This document shows positions 44,900 through 57,655 of a DNA stretch of 64,000 nt, one piece after another. Within the stretch, counting starts at the first letter, position 1, and every line of letters begins with the position of its first letter. A model generated the notes under the pieces. It saw only the letters and a program-made list of their open reading frames with translations, had not been told where the DNA came from and searched no databases. Origin of the DNA: Sarcomyxa edulis (Eukaryota > Basidiomycota > Agaricomycetes > Agaricales > Mycenaceae); contig QUOL01000004.1 of assembly GCA_009761415.1 (NCBI GenBank), forward strand, positions 806,001 to 870,000, given 5' to 3'. Made by a program: the position numbers and the translations under genes.

Positions 44900-47800
44900 T
44901 CATGAATCGCCAGACGAAGCCACACGATGATCGGGGTTCGCAACATACAGACTAGCTCTGGGAACCAGCCCGTAGTTGATTTTAGGTCGATGGGGTTTCT
45001 TCCCGATGATCTCCTCTCTTCGTTTCGTGTTGGTAGGCGGAAGCACCTCTTGCCCTTGCGACATTCTCCTTTCAAACTCTTTGATGCGAGATGCCACTCC
45101 AGCATCTGTCGGTGGTGGCTCGGTAGAATTTGACGAGAAAGGAAACGAGGAAACGACACCAGGTGTTCGAGGAGGCGAAAAGGAAGAGATATGATTTGAC
45201 GGGACAGGCGAGGAGAGTTTTAACGGGTGACTTTCTATCTGCGCCATCTCCGCAGGCGACGTGAACAATCCATCATCAATGTTGGCCCCTCTCATTCTAT
45301 TGTCTTCCCCGTATTCCGTGCTCACATCTGAAGCCTCACGGCCAAGTCTAGCACTGGAGTTGGTACTAGTACTCCCGGTACTATTCCTCGTCCGACGACT
45401 GTCCGACACCACCCTCTGCGCCACATCCATAGCTCCCATTCGTTCGATAGCTTCTGAATCCGCAGTCCTAGCGGTCTTCAGCGAAGACATAGACCTCCCA
45501 TGGCCACCATAGACTCTGGAACCAGAGCTTCCACGAGCTTTACCAGACGCATGCGACTTAGGTGAGTCTCTGTCGTGCTCGGGGGAGACTGAGTTTTGAC
45601 TCTCCTCGATTGCGAGAAGCCGTGGTACAGGGTTGGGGTCACGGATATCCATCATTCCATTTCGTTTAGATGAATCACTAAGACGTCTGTCCAAGAAACC
45701 GGTCCGCGAGAATCGTGCCCACCATGTATCGCTTCGTCTTAGAGGGGGATTGGGTCTACTGGGATTGTCGACAATCGATGTTGGACGTGGTGAAGAAGGA
45801 TTGTAAGATGTATGTGTACCTGACGTTAGGTTCGAGCCTTCGAATGAGCTAGTGGGGTTGTCATGGGAAGAAGTAGTTGGAGTGCTAGATGGCTGTGAAA
45901 GGGAGAGAGAGCCTCGGGATGTTTGTTCCGTCAGAGGACTTAGCGTATGCACGCCCACAGAGAGAGGGTACATCGTCTGTATAGCTGGAAGGTTGAGGTG
46001 TGTATATTCAGACGGATGGACATTGAGTAGTGTCGATCGGTCCGTGTGTTCATCACCAGAGTCGAGTTCGTCTCTATGTTCCTCCTGTATTGGATCTGCG
46101 AAAGGGTCGACGTATCTCGTGGTAGTTCTTGTGCTGTCATAGCTACTCTGGCGCTTTCCACGCGGTCTTGTTGCACCGATCCCAGCAGCACCAAGAGCAG
46201 CAGCACCGAAATAACCACTTTCTTCGTCCCGCAGCAAGGCTGCCCCGTCCGAGAAAGGATCTCCTCCAAGACCTGCAGGGGCACTGGAAGAACTGGGTTC
46301 TCGACTCCGCAATCCTCTTCTCCCAGTGATGATGCTAATCAAAGACCAATTACTTCCAGCGCTTCCATCCCTACCTCTCCCAGAATATTTATCCCACCCG
46401 AAGTCCCGCGTGTCTTCGTCTGCAAGCATATCCCTCCTTTCCTTCAGCGTCCTTACATTCCTTGGACCAGTACTCGTAGCGCTAGCCAACCCAAGCGTGG
46501 TCAAGATTTTACTCGCCGTGCTCCACCCTGGGGTCTTCTCGTCGTCAAAAGCGCCAGCGACCGGAATCCTCCCCTCAATATGAGGACTACCCTCGTCATT
46601 TTCGGCAATGGGAGTAAACAGTCTCAGTTCTCCCAAGCGCTGCCTCTCCTTCCTTCTGTAATACACAAATGCCGCACATCCCACCGCAAGGAGCCCTAAT
46701 ATGCCAAACGCAGTTCCTACTGCGATAGCAGTCGTATGACTTCGGTCCGATGAGGTGTCTTCGGCAGTGCTGCTACTACTGTTTCCATCCCCATTACCGC
46801 TCCCACTGCTAGTCCCATTTCCATTCGAGGTACTGGTCCCACTTCCGCTTCCTTTCCCACTGCCTGAAGACTCGGTTGATGTTGGATGGAGACTACTGAT
46901 CGTTCCAGTACCAGTACCTAAGCTGGTAATGCCTCCAGAAACCGCACTGGTTTGCGTCGGGCCAGGAATAGTCTGAGGAGGCGTCGAGGAAGACGGAAGA
47001 GGCGAAAACGTAGAAACGAATGAGCCACTCGATATATCGTAAATCTGCAAGTCGGCGGATGCGGGCGCGCTGGTCCCGTAACCTGTAATTTGGAATCACA
47101 CATAAAGTTGCGAAACGATCTGGAATTTGATAGAAATAACGCTTACCGAAACCAAAAATCACCTCGGTCCCGACTGCGACTGCGAAGTGATCTCGTCGGA
47201 CGCCCAATTGTGATAAGGCATCAACCTCTGTCCATACCAACGGGTTTTGACTGGTATCGAGGATCCAGCCATCGCTGTAGCAGTTTTGCATCTCGGCATC
47301 ACAACCTCCTTGAATGAGAATCTTGCTTTCCTCGACCAATACTGCCACGAAGCCTCTCCTCGGGGCTGGAACCGAGGACGTGTTGACAGTCAGTAGATTC
47401 CAAGTCAAAGTCGACTCGGTAGTATTGAGAGCCCATATCTCAGTGAACGCGAGGAGCGTGCTCTGGGATTCGCAGTAACCACCGAATACTAGTAGTAGCC
47501 CATTGGGAAGGATGATAGAAGCATGACCATAAATATCTGGGGGAGCATTGCTTGTAGAGAGTGACGTGAACGTCGGTCCATTTGGGTCGAAAATGTAGTG
47601 GTCAGAGAACGCGGTATTCGAGCCATCAGCTTTCATACCACCAATTATCAACACTAGACCATTGACGGTGGTGGCAGCAGAATGATACATTCTTCGCATT
47701 GGTTCGCCAGCCCAAGAGGTTGCTTCGACACTCCATTCGGGGAGGAGACGATCGAAAACATTGAGTAAAATCGCAGAGTCTGCGAGGCCAGGGAGCACGG

Positions 47801-48244
47801 TGTCTGAATTTTCCCCGGGCTTTCCTCCAAATGCGAGCATCTCAGAGGTATTGAGCGCGGAAAGAGTGTGCCATGCTACATCAGGCCCGCCTTGAGGTGT
47901 CGAGGAATTCGTGGAAGTGCTGATCAATTGCCAGGGAGGTGAGGAAGGATCGAATGAAGAAGATAGAGAGAGGAAGAGAAGGTCGTCATTTGTAGGTGCT
48001 TCTGTATAAGAGTATGAGTTATATTGGTCTGTTTTTCCTCCTTGGATGAAGAGAGCATCGTTGATGATAGCGGCTGCTTGTCCCCATCTAGAATGCCAGT
48101 ACTTCAGTCTCACACCATTCTCGCATCGTAGCTCGACACTTACCTCGGAAGAGCGGTGTATGCTGAGACGCCGATATCCAGTGTGAGAGCTGCCAAGCTA
48201 AACATCTGAGCGAGCCTGCAACAGGACTTCATGTTCGATAGCAT
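44900..48244 (-). CDS. Membrane-anchored kelch-repeat protein
   Basis: Start 48244 gives a hydrophobic N terminus (CCRLAQMFSLAALTLDIGVS) that may be a signal peptide. The extracellular part has kelch-type repeats: RWGQAAAIINDALFIQGGKT, WHTLSALNTSEMLAFGGK, MYHSAATTVNGLVLIIGGMK, GHASIILPNGLLLVFGGY, RRGFVAVLVEESKILIQGGC and RRDHFAVAVGTEVIFGFG, with potential N-glycosylation sites. A Ser/Gly/Thr-rich stalk precedes one transmembrane segment (TAIAVGTAFGILGLLAVGCA, about 46695), followed by basic YYRRKERQRLGELRLF and a long disordered cytosolic tail rich in Ser and Pro ending at 44900. Fungal proteins of this layout are known but poorly characterised; ligand and role are unknown. One clear intron lies near 48090-48145, another near 47085-47140. 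Confidence 0.82.
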
Positions 48245-48843
48245 TTTGTGGATAGAGAGCGTGTCGTATAGTCGAATTTTTTGAAGTTGTATGCACTAGG
48301 TTACAGCCTCAAGGGCCTGTTACAGACATTTGTCGTGACGTCGTAAGAGTCGTTTAGAAGGGAGAGCACGTAGGTGGAGCAAGTTTGCGTTCTCAAGGCC
48401 CGTGGAAGAACTTGCCGCGAAGAACGACAAATGGGGTATGTTGACCTTCTCACGTGGCGCTACGCGTCGGAATAGCCTAAGGATTAAGCACGATTAGTCA
48501 CGACGAGGCACAGTGAGGCACTTCGTTTGGACTAGGGGGTCCAAGGGTGTCCACCTCAAAGAACGGACCTCTGTAGGCTACTGTATTATTTCGACCTGTG
48601 GGATCAGAAGCTACGGACGCGATACACGCCTCAATACGTCAGTATAAAAAGATATCCAGGATACCTTCGATCGATAATGGACGCACACTATCAAGATGGG
48701 GAGAATATACTATACACTCATTTCTAGGGACGAGTGGCTTCTGAGAAGAATACGAGTCCAGGTCGCTTGAGCGTCACAAGAAAGGGGCATTAGCTTTTAT
48801 TCCAAACAAAGCCATCAAAAATGCAATATAATACGTCCAGTAT
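48245..48843. other. 0.6 kb kelch promoter and FMO 3' flank
   Basis: No gene seen. It should hold the promoter of the kelch gene and the 3' untranslated region of the monooxygenase upstream on the same strand. Confidence 0.5.
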
Positions 48844-50867
48844 CTAATCTGGAGTAATGGTACCTCTGATCACTTTCTTCCACTGTGGCCACTTGCCCCA
48901 TTTTCCATCCGCAGAAATCTCCTCTTCCCCACCTTCTCCAATAAGCTTCAAGAGGTTCTCAGCATAAGGGAATCTAGGTCAAAGTAACATTCCACAATTG
49001 TCAGTATCAGTGCGGTCGTTGAAAGAAACGACAGACGTACTCGGCAGGGTTCCCGAGTACAAGAAGGTCGTGACCTTCGGATTGCTCATCAGGATGAGGG
49101 GTGATAGGCAATGGGATACCGGCCCAATGAGATGCAACTATGCGTGCTTGTAGCTCAGCGAATGGCCAAGATATAGCCTGGACAGAATCGAAGCGGTGAG
49201 AAATGTCGGTGAATGTGATATCAGAAACATCTACCTCGATGTGCAGAAGGAGGAAAGCGAGAGTGGGGTCTGGATAGTAGAATATACAATATGCATCGAG
49301 GTTGAAGACACCTGTGTTCCATTTCATGAATACGATTGGCTCTTACGATGTGGAAATCCATATACGTACGATGACTTCCTCCTAATGGTACATCCCCAAT
49401 AAGCTCAGGAAGTGGTTTCCTGGATCCTTTCGGCACAGACGGTCTTTTCGTAACAGGAAATCGGTTAAACGGGGCGTCCTCTGGATTCAAGAAGGGGAAG
49501 GATATGAGATACGACGTAGCAAAGATGATGATCTCTGCATCATCGACGTGGACTCCGTCTGTTGTGGTCAATCGACCGGTAACAGACTCCGCCGAGGGAG
49601 GATTGACTAGTTGGAATGGAGCCAGTATCTGCACGTGTTGCCTCCAGCCTCGTTCTAGCTGCCTGTCATACCGAGGAGGGCTACGAATGGATTGATATAT
49701 TTTCCTGGGTGCGGAAGGTGATTCGTCCACGATCAATAAAGCGAGTTCCCGAGTAATATCAGTCCCTAGGAAATGGAACTCGCAGCGTCAAGATTAGATT
49801 TACGGCAGAGTATGTGAGCACTCACCGGAGGGGCCGTTTCCTACGACCACGACCGTCTTAGGAAGAAAGAACCATACAATCAATATATCGCACGAGGGAA
49901 GGGAGACAGTGTCAAATACCTTTCCTGCATAGTCCGATGCTTGCCTGTACCATCTTGAATGAAGAATTTGGCCTTTCCAGTCCCAAAGTCCGTCAAGATA
50001 CGGAATAAACGGCCTCGTATCACTTCCGTTTGCCTGAGAGGTGCAGTTCATTGTGGTTCAATGACATGAGAAACACAGAGATGAGACAAAGAGCTCACGA
50101 CGACAACATAGTCAAATTGCTCGGTAGTGATTGGTTGAACGGTTTCCTCTATTGACTGAATCGAAGGCAACCATTCGACAGTCCATTTCTTCTTACCGTC
50201 AGTTTGTTCCCCAGAAGGATCAGTCCATCGAACTCGTTTGACAAAACGATTGAAGCAAATGTAGCCCAAGTACTTCTCGGAGTGGTTATGCAGATACGCT
50301 AATATAGCTTCCTGGGTTGGTAAATCGTCAGTACCTGGTGGGAATGGGTGGCCGCGATAGGTCATAATGTCCTAGATGCCACATTATGAAGGTCAATCTG
50401 ACAAGCCAAGGTGATGCAATCTTGCAGGCCTACTCTTGGGGTATTGGCCCTTACTGAGGGATAGCTAATCATCGGTGATAAGTATCCCGGCATAAAACTT
50501 GAACGACTTTTGCTTACACTGGACCGGGTGCTACCACTGGTTTGCCAGAACGCTCCAATGGAGACAACGCAACAGCGAATCCAGCGTCATCAAAGGTGAT
50601 CGTACATGGAGGAGAGTCGCGCGTTAGATTCCTGACGTTTCCCATACAGACGTAAGCTTTCGAAACGAAAATGCAAGTCTAGAATCTAATCTCACCAAAG
50701 TCCACCCGGCACACTTCGTGCATCGTACGCGACGACTTCAAAGCCCTTCTTTTTGAACTGTTCGATGGCACCGATTCCCCTTTTGTAGCAGTTGATGAAC
50801 TGACCACGATAAGAACGAGCTGGAGAACATACGAAGGACCAGCACCGATAATGAGGACTGTAGGCAT
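48844..50867 (-). CDS. Flavin-containing monooxygenase-like protein
   Basis: Predicted FAD/NADPH-dependent monooxygenase; substrate unknown. Start 50867 gives MPTVLIIGAGPS, the FAD-binding GxGxxG, followed after an intron by AIEQFKKKGFEVVAYDARSV and PGGLW. Later exons give DIMTYRGHPFPPGTDDLPTQ, YLGYICFNRFVKRVRWTDPS, then the second Rossmann motif TVVVVGNGPSGTD, WRQHVQILAPFQLV and DAEIIIFATSYLISFPFLNP (FATGY-like motif). The C-terminal part includes LDAYCIFYYPDPTLAFL and ISWPFAELQARIVASHWAG, ending ITPD at 48844. The FMO signature FxGxxxHxxxY was not located, so the exact subfamily is open. About ten introns. Confidence 0.8.
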
Positions 50868-51257
50868 CCGAATCTTTCAAACAAGAGTCAAGGCCCCCGT
50901 GCAACTTCAAAGCTAGATAACCTTGAGGTTATGATTGAAGCACCAGTGCCGGCATTAACTTATCGATGACAAGGCTTCTCCAAGAGAAATTGAGCAGAAA
51001 CCAATCCAGCACTAGTTCTGGCGTGATTGGGAAGAGCATTGCGCAATATATAGGATCGTTGCAAACTACAAACCAGGTTTGACTCTTGAAAATTGACTGT
51101 GGACGAAGCTTCCAGTGAACTCAGGTGAACTCGACGTCCTGTTTAGGCGACTAACGTGACACAACGCGTATGATAGGGGCTAAAAACAAACCAGCTCTTT
51201 TCATTTCACCAGTCTCCCTTCTGAACAACCACCATCTCCCGAGTTATCACCGCTAAC
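50868..51257. promoter_or_regulatory. Bidirectional promoter, FMO / rhodanese
   Basis: 390 bases between divergent start codons. Inferred from arrangement only. Confidence 0.5.
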
Positions 51258-52501
51258 ATGGCTCCAAAAATCAGCGTTCCCCTTCTCATTGGTCCTAGAT
51301 CTCCAATCCTCTCCGACAAGAACACTGTCGTTCTCGACGCATCCTTCCTCCTCGACGCAGATCGCGACGCGCAAAAAGAATTCGCAGAACGTCGTATCCG
51401 TGGCGCCCGTTTCTGGTCTCTCGAGGATGTTTCCGAACCGTTGAGCCATTTACCAGGTCATAAATGACCATCTTTACCGACCTAGTTCCAGTCATCCTCA
51501 AGGATTCAAACTCATGCTCCCAAGTCCTGAGCGATTTGCAGAGTTTGCAGGAAAACATGGAATCCTTCCTGAATCCCATGTCGTAGTCTATGACACCAAT
51601 GGTGTGTTTTCTGCGCCGAGGACAGTCTTCACATTCAAGGTGCGATTACGATCATTCCCACCTCAAATTTTTCCGTCTCTGAAATATTGTACACCAAGGC
51701 CTATGGCCACGAGAAAGTATCACTGTTGGATGGTGGGCTTCCACGTGCCATTTTGGAAGAAGTCGAGTTGGAAGAGGGAGAACCAAAGCCGTTCCAAGTC
51801 AGTCCCTTGCATTTTTTAGAGTATCATACGTGAACTTACCCTTTTCTTTACCCAGACGACTGTGTATCCCGTCCCCGAACTGAACAAGGACTTCATAGCG
51901 AGTAAGATCTTCGACTTCCCTCGCAGAGCCCAAACAAAGGAACTGACTTTTCGCCTCCATCTTCGTAGCTTACGAAGAAGTCCAAAAAGCATCCGCAAGC
52001 CCACCTTCGGATGTCGCCAAAGGCGTAGTCATTCTCGATGCACGGCTCCCAGACGATTTCGCTGGATCGGACGATGATCCTAAAACGGGACACATCCCCC
52101 ACGCGTTCTCCCTCCCGTTCCGTATGCTCGTCAAGTCGCCGGAAGGCTATCCTAGCTTGATCGAGTCTGAAGACTTTATCGGACGACTTATGAAGACTCT
52201 GGGCCCTCAGGCTGATGATGTCCTCAGCAAGAAACGTCCCGTTATCACTAGTCAGTGTATTTCGTTTGTGGTAATTACCCGGCGTGCTGAATGAACATTC
52301 CTCTCTTTTCGAAGGTTGTTCGGGAGGATTGACCTCTGCCATCACCTGGCTCGCTCTCCAAAACATCGGGATCAACTCGAAGTTGTATGATGAGGTATGC
52401 AGTCGTGATAAGGATGGTTCTAGTAACTCCACTGACTTATCGTTCCCTAGTCCTGGAACGGTTACTCTCAATACCCTGATGCTGTTATCGCAAAAGCATA
52501 G
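51258..52501 (+). CDS. Two-domain rhodanese (mercaptopyruvate / thiosulfate sulfurtransferase)
   Basis: Transfers sulfane sulfur from mercaptopyruvate or thiosulfate to thiol acceptors. Start 51258 gives MAPKISVPLLIGPRSPILSD. The inactive first rhodanese domain has NTVVLDASFLLDADRDAQKE, RIRGARFWSLEDV, LPSPERFAEFAGKHGI and VVVYDTNGVFSAPRTVFTFK. The second has VVILDARLPDDFAG, GHIPHAFSLPFRML and the active loop TSCSGGLTSAITWLAL, where the Cys is the persulfide site. The loop CSGGLTS differs from CGSGVTA and CRKGVTA of well-studied enzymes. The last exon gives SWNGYSQYPDAVIAKA with stop at 52499-52501. Domain order and catalytic Cys are intact. Confidence 0.87.
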
Positions 52502-52656
52502 AGGTCAATGCAATTCAAGGCCGCATAGAAATAAAATAAGTAGTAGTACCTGCCGTACACTGTATTGTAGATTTTGAAAAAGGTATACAAGCGTATGCAG
52601 TTATAGGTTCGCGACGAACTTACGTACCGCACGCGTAAGTAGATATGTAATTAAAC

Positions 52657-52710
52657 AGGAGGAGGAGGAGGAGGAGGAGGAGGAGGAGGAGGAGGAGGAG
52701 GAGGAGGAGG
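52657..52710 (+). repeat. (AGG)18 microsatellite
   Basis: Eighteen uninterrupted AGG triplets. It lies between the rhodanese stop and the F-box-like start, about 100 bases upstream of the latter's ATG, so it is probably in its promoter or leader. Confidence 0.97.
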
Positions 52711-52812
52711 TATATTATACGGTAATTTCAATCTATCACAAACGAATTCAAAAGCTTGAGCTTTGCAAATTCGGCCTACTTGAAATATCGACACTCTGTC
52801 TCATGCTGTCTC

Positions 52813-54183
52813 ATGTCCTTCCCAGCAGAGATATTCCGTCTTATCCTTCGTGCTGCGACGTACGTTCCAGGAGCGCTGGACACATCTTACGAAGCAATCA
52901 GAAACGAAGACAGAGATTCCATGCTGGCTGTCATAGCTGACTCTATGGACGTGAAATGCACCCTTTGCCTTGTTTGCAAGGCGTTCAACGAGATTACCCA
53001 GGAGTATCTCTACGAAATAATCACCGTCCATACCTTCTCTCACGTTCCCAACCTCGTCAAATCCCTTCTCACAGTTACTCATAACGGTCAGACCCCGGGC
53101 AGATGGTGTCGTCGTCTAGATTTCTATGTCGGCCAGCGTCGCAACGTATACCACGGGGTAGGCTTGGAAGGGCTAGATATGCTCTGGGGTTTGATACCCT
53201 TGTGCCCCAACGTTTCTACCTTGATCTGTCGATGTCGGTTCAGCCCCGGACAGAGTCATGCCCCATCACTACCATCCTTTCCGCTATTCTGGAGAGCCGT
53301 AGCCATGGCGTGGTCTTCGTCACTCCGTCGCATGGAGATCATAGGCATGTTGGTCCGTTCAGAGCGTCTCGGATTGTTTCTTCGATATTTCCGTAATCTG
53401 GAAATCTGCTACATCATCAGGATTGAACCATTCGAACCTGATACGCAGGTGTTCGATGGAGATGACCCTCTCCCCGATGACGATGACTACTTACAGATGC
53501 AGGGCATGGCTACAAACGCGCGAGCTTTGATTCGACGCTACCAAGATACCGCTGCTTCAGGCTGGGTGCCTTATGACGGAGACCCGCCATACGTACTGCC
53601 GTATTTGCACACCTTACATCTCGAGGCGTTTCCCCCTGGATTGTCACAATACAAGTTCCCGAATCTTCGTATCTTGGGTGCATACGATCGTCGTCGTCGG
53701 ACTCCCGATGCGCAGGCCATTTATTCGTTGTACAAGGAAGTAGCTTTGGCATGCTCTGGATCGTCGTCTTTGACACGGTTCACCCATGGTTCACCCATAT
53801 CCATCGATGTGTGGCAAATCTTTGATTCATTCCACCATCTTACTGAGCTCACTCTCTTCGTGAACACCGACTTCGATTATCGTCCTCGAGTACATTATAC
53901 ACCTCGCTATCAACAATCCAGCCTCACTTGGCTCCGTTTGATCGATATTACTGCGTCGGCTTTCGATGTCGAAGTAGCCCTTGAGATTCTTCTCTTCGTA
54001 CGCCGGGGGATATTCCCCTCGTTGAAACACATTATCATCCTAACCACACCCAGCCACATTTCATTAATCATGAAGGCAATCGATTTTGAGTATTTCAAGT
54101 CTTTAGGAATATCTGTGGAAGTCTCTGACGACGACTCTTATCTCGATCGTTCTCCGCCTGAAATTCCTGGTGGTTATCCGTGA
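52813..54183 (+). CDS. F-box-like protein, single exon
   Basis: ATG 52813 is preferred because MSFPAEIFRLILRAATYVPG begins an F-box-like helix pair (PxEI, then CLVCKAFNEITQEYLYEIIT). The rest resembles the diverged leucine-rich region of basidiomycete F-box proteins: LDMLWGLIPLCPNVSTLICR, RYFRNLEICYIIRIEPFEPD, LPYLHTLHLEAFPPGLSQYK, IDSFHHLTELTLFVNTDFD and SSLTWLRLIDITASAFDVEV. It ends at 54183 with GGYP. Such proteins normally serve as SCF ubiquitin ligase substrate receptors; target unknown. No intron is needed over 456 codons, unlike its neighbours. Confidence 0.7.
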   Translation: MSFPAEIFRLILRAATYVPGALDTSYEAIRNEDRDSMLAVIADSMDVKCTLCLVCKAFNEITQEYLYEIITVHTFSHVPNLVKSLLTVTHNGQTPGRWCRRLDFYVGQRRNVYHGVGLEGLDMLWGLIPLCPNVSTLICRCRFSPGQSHAPSLPSFPLFWRAVAMAWSSSLRRMEIIGMLVRSERLGLFLRYFRNLEICYIIRIEPFEPDTQVFDGDDPLPDDDDYLQMQGMATNARALIRRYQDTAASGWVPYDGDPPYVLPYLHTLHLEAFPPGLSQYKFPNLRILGAYDRRRRTPDAQAIYSLYKEVALACSGSSSLTRFTHGSPISIDVWQIFDSFHHLTELTLFVNTDFDYRPRVHYTPRYQQSSLTWLRLIDITASAFDVEVALEILLFVRRGIFPSLKHIIILTTPSHISLIMKAIDFEYFKSLGISVEVSDDDSYLDRSPPEIPGGYP

Positions 54184-54778
54184 TCTTTTTATCTACTAGT
54201 ACTTATAACAGTTGTTTTTCGTCTACCGTTCGCTCAATGTATTATATCTGAAAAACGAGTATACATATTCATTTCACCAAGTTCTGGACATTCTTGGGAC
54301 GTCCACATATTGCCTTGCAACGATTGTGAGCGGATGCTCGCTGTCTTTTTCGCTGTACTTCCGGGCCCAATGAATTTGGCACATTCGAACCGCGCCGGCG
54401 TGCAGGTCTTGTTTTCTCATTCTCAGCAGTGCGACATCGAGATCAGTTGTCCGCGCTAGACTAGCAAGCACGAGATTGAAAGGGATCCCAAAGGATGAAG
54501 ACCAGTTATGAGTGTTTCGAATCTATATATACAAATTTTGTAATCCAGGGGGATAAGTGTTCCTAGAGAGTGGATAGAGATAGAGTAAAAAAGAGGTATA
54601 TCGATAGAGAGAGAGAGAGGGCCTGAGGGTACATTCGTAGGTACCGACGACCGACATGGAAAGCATGGCTGTAATAAACGGGGGTGGGGTGGGGTAATAA
54701 ACGGTCTGGAAGAATAGATGAGATAGGCATGGAAATGGAGGAGGGCATGGAAGGAGAAGTGAGGTTGTGTATGGGGTA
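54184..54778. other. 0.6 kb convergent 3' spacer with simple-sequence runs
   Basis: Between the F-box-like gene and ras. Includes an (AG)n run near 54608-54619 and a gggggtggggtggggt run at about 54680. No convincing gene. Confidence 0.5.
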
Positions 54779-55841
<1,063 letters not shown>

Positions 55842-57655
55842 TATGGGTTGGATTCAAAATTGGTGATATATATATAAGTTGGAACAAGGATATTAAGAGA
55901 GATAGAGAAGGGGGAATTGGCGATGAGGGAGGTCGTCAAAAGGTCACTTTTAGGCTAGGCTATTTCAGCCGTACCTGTTGGCCACGCTCGGCCAAATCCA
56001 TCTGCACAGCCGCGTCTCACACGGAATCCCAAGTTGGCCTTCTCACTTGCTTCTCACTGTCAGGCTTCGCAACAGCCTACCTTACGTCTGGCGTTTGTCT
56101 AGAAATGCACCGCCAATGGACTACATACGACTCAGGAGGACTCAAGCTGTAGGGGGGCTGAATGGACCACACGACCAACCTTTTCCAACGAGCCCCATGA
56201 CACTACTACTGGCATCTCCGTCAAAGTGCAATGGGAGTCGGATCTGATTGTGATTGATTCAGACACTCAGGTATGTGTCTTTAAGCCCCGTTTTAGAAAC
56301 CATATACGGTCTGTTGACGGTTTTGATCCCTAAAACACAGCCTATTAAACTTCCATCTGTTCTATTTTATGGAGGTTGCTGTTAAACCGTTGCACATGTT
56401 CTATCCTTGGCTTCTGACCTCTGACCGTCCACAACGACATTTGGATTTGGATCTGGACGAGGCGATGCATCATCTCGAAGACGGCGCGAACAATTTCTTC
56501 CAGCCGTGTCGAAGATTTCCCCACAAACCATAAATTCACTGATGCGGTCACTACATAAAAAGGACTCGACCATAAAAAAGACTCGACGGTGTGTCGGTTG
56601 ATGAGCCCCTCCCACAGCGCCCTCCTATCACGGGTAGGTACATATCTGGCTGGCGCGTCGTATTCACAGTTACCAGAGATCTGCGATTGAGGGTAATACA
56701 TGAATGCATGACCAATGCCATTACCTTCTTCTGGATGGAATGAACCGTCTGCGCTTCGCGTCAAGCTTACTCGTTAACATACAGGTAGACACTATTACTG
56801 CCAGTAGTTTCTCATGCCCCTCATAATCAATCCTGACAGGCTGCCCAAGGATCTCCGCCTAGCCTTTGAAAGAGATAGCTGAAATCATCCTCGGATCACC
56901 ATTCTTTGTTCGGGCCCTCATAAGTTATCCAATAGGCGCCCAAATACTGCCGTCCAGAAATACCTCACTCTTCGTACACATCGACAACGAGCCTGAAGTT
57001 TTCGTAAGATTTTGCACAATCCTCCTATGATGGTCTGATAACTATGATCTATAGATAGGACCCAGTAAAGAAACGTACAAGGACACGGTTCATATGCGCC
57101 TGAGCGTCGGTCCAGGATTGTTATTGACTGGCTTGTCGGACCGATCAATTCCCACAGTGTTCGAGTGACTCGGCGACTCGACTCGACGTAACTCGACATT
57201 TCGAGTTACACACGAGTTAGCAACTCGACTCACCTCGACTCGACTCGCGGCAACACTAGCTGGAGGGCTCCAGTCAGCGACGACTATATATAGCCAATCG
57301 AATGTTTTCCCTTGTAGCTCTTCCTTTCTTGTTTTCTCGAATTCAAACCTCATCAACGCATATCCCTGACAAACCAGGGTGATTCGCATTGCAGGAGATC
57401 CTAAATGGAAACACGATGCTATAATTTGGGCGACGTTCGATGTAAAGAGGCGCCCAACGCTCTCAGAACTGTCCTATATAGGCGATTCTTTTTCTGTCCA
57501 TCGTACACGACGGCGTCTATCGGGATTTCGATTCTGCCTCGCGATGATAGTGCCTCTCGGGCGCTAGAATAAGCTCTGAACTTGTCCCCAACCCCCCAAC
57601 CTAGTCACCCTCCACCACGAACCCGAAAACACGCTCCACTTGAACGACGGTCTCG
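55842..57655. other. 1.8 kb divergent spacer without a recognised gene
   Basis: Separates ras from the large helicase/AAA+ gene. A 139-codon minus-strand ORF (56345-56764) lacks an ATG at its start and shows no family motif. 57160-57250 is dense in ACTCG/CGAGT pentamers. The promoter of the large gene should be near 57300-57650. Confidence 0.5.

Noticed and set aside
54274..54471. 65-codon minus-strand ORF near the ras 3' end
   Set aside because: Starts at GTG, no family motif and no splice support.
56345..56764. 139-codon minus-strand ORF in the ras-helicase spacer
   Set aside because: Starts at TTG and shows no recognisable domain; could be a gene remnant but cannot be supported.
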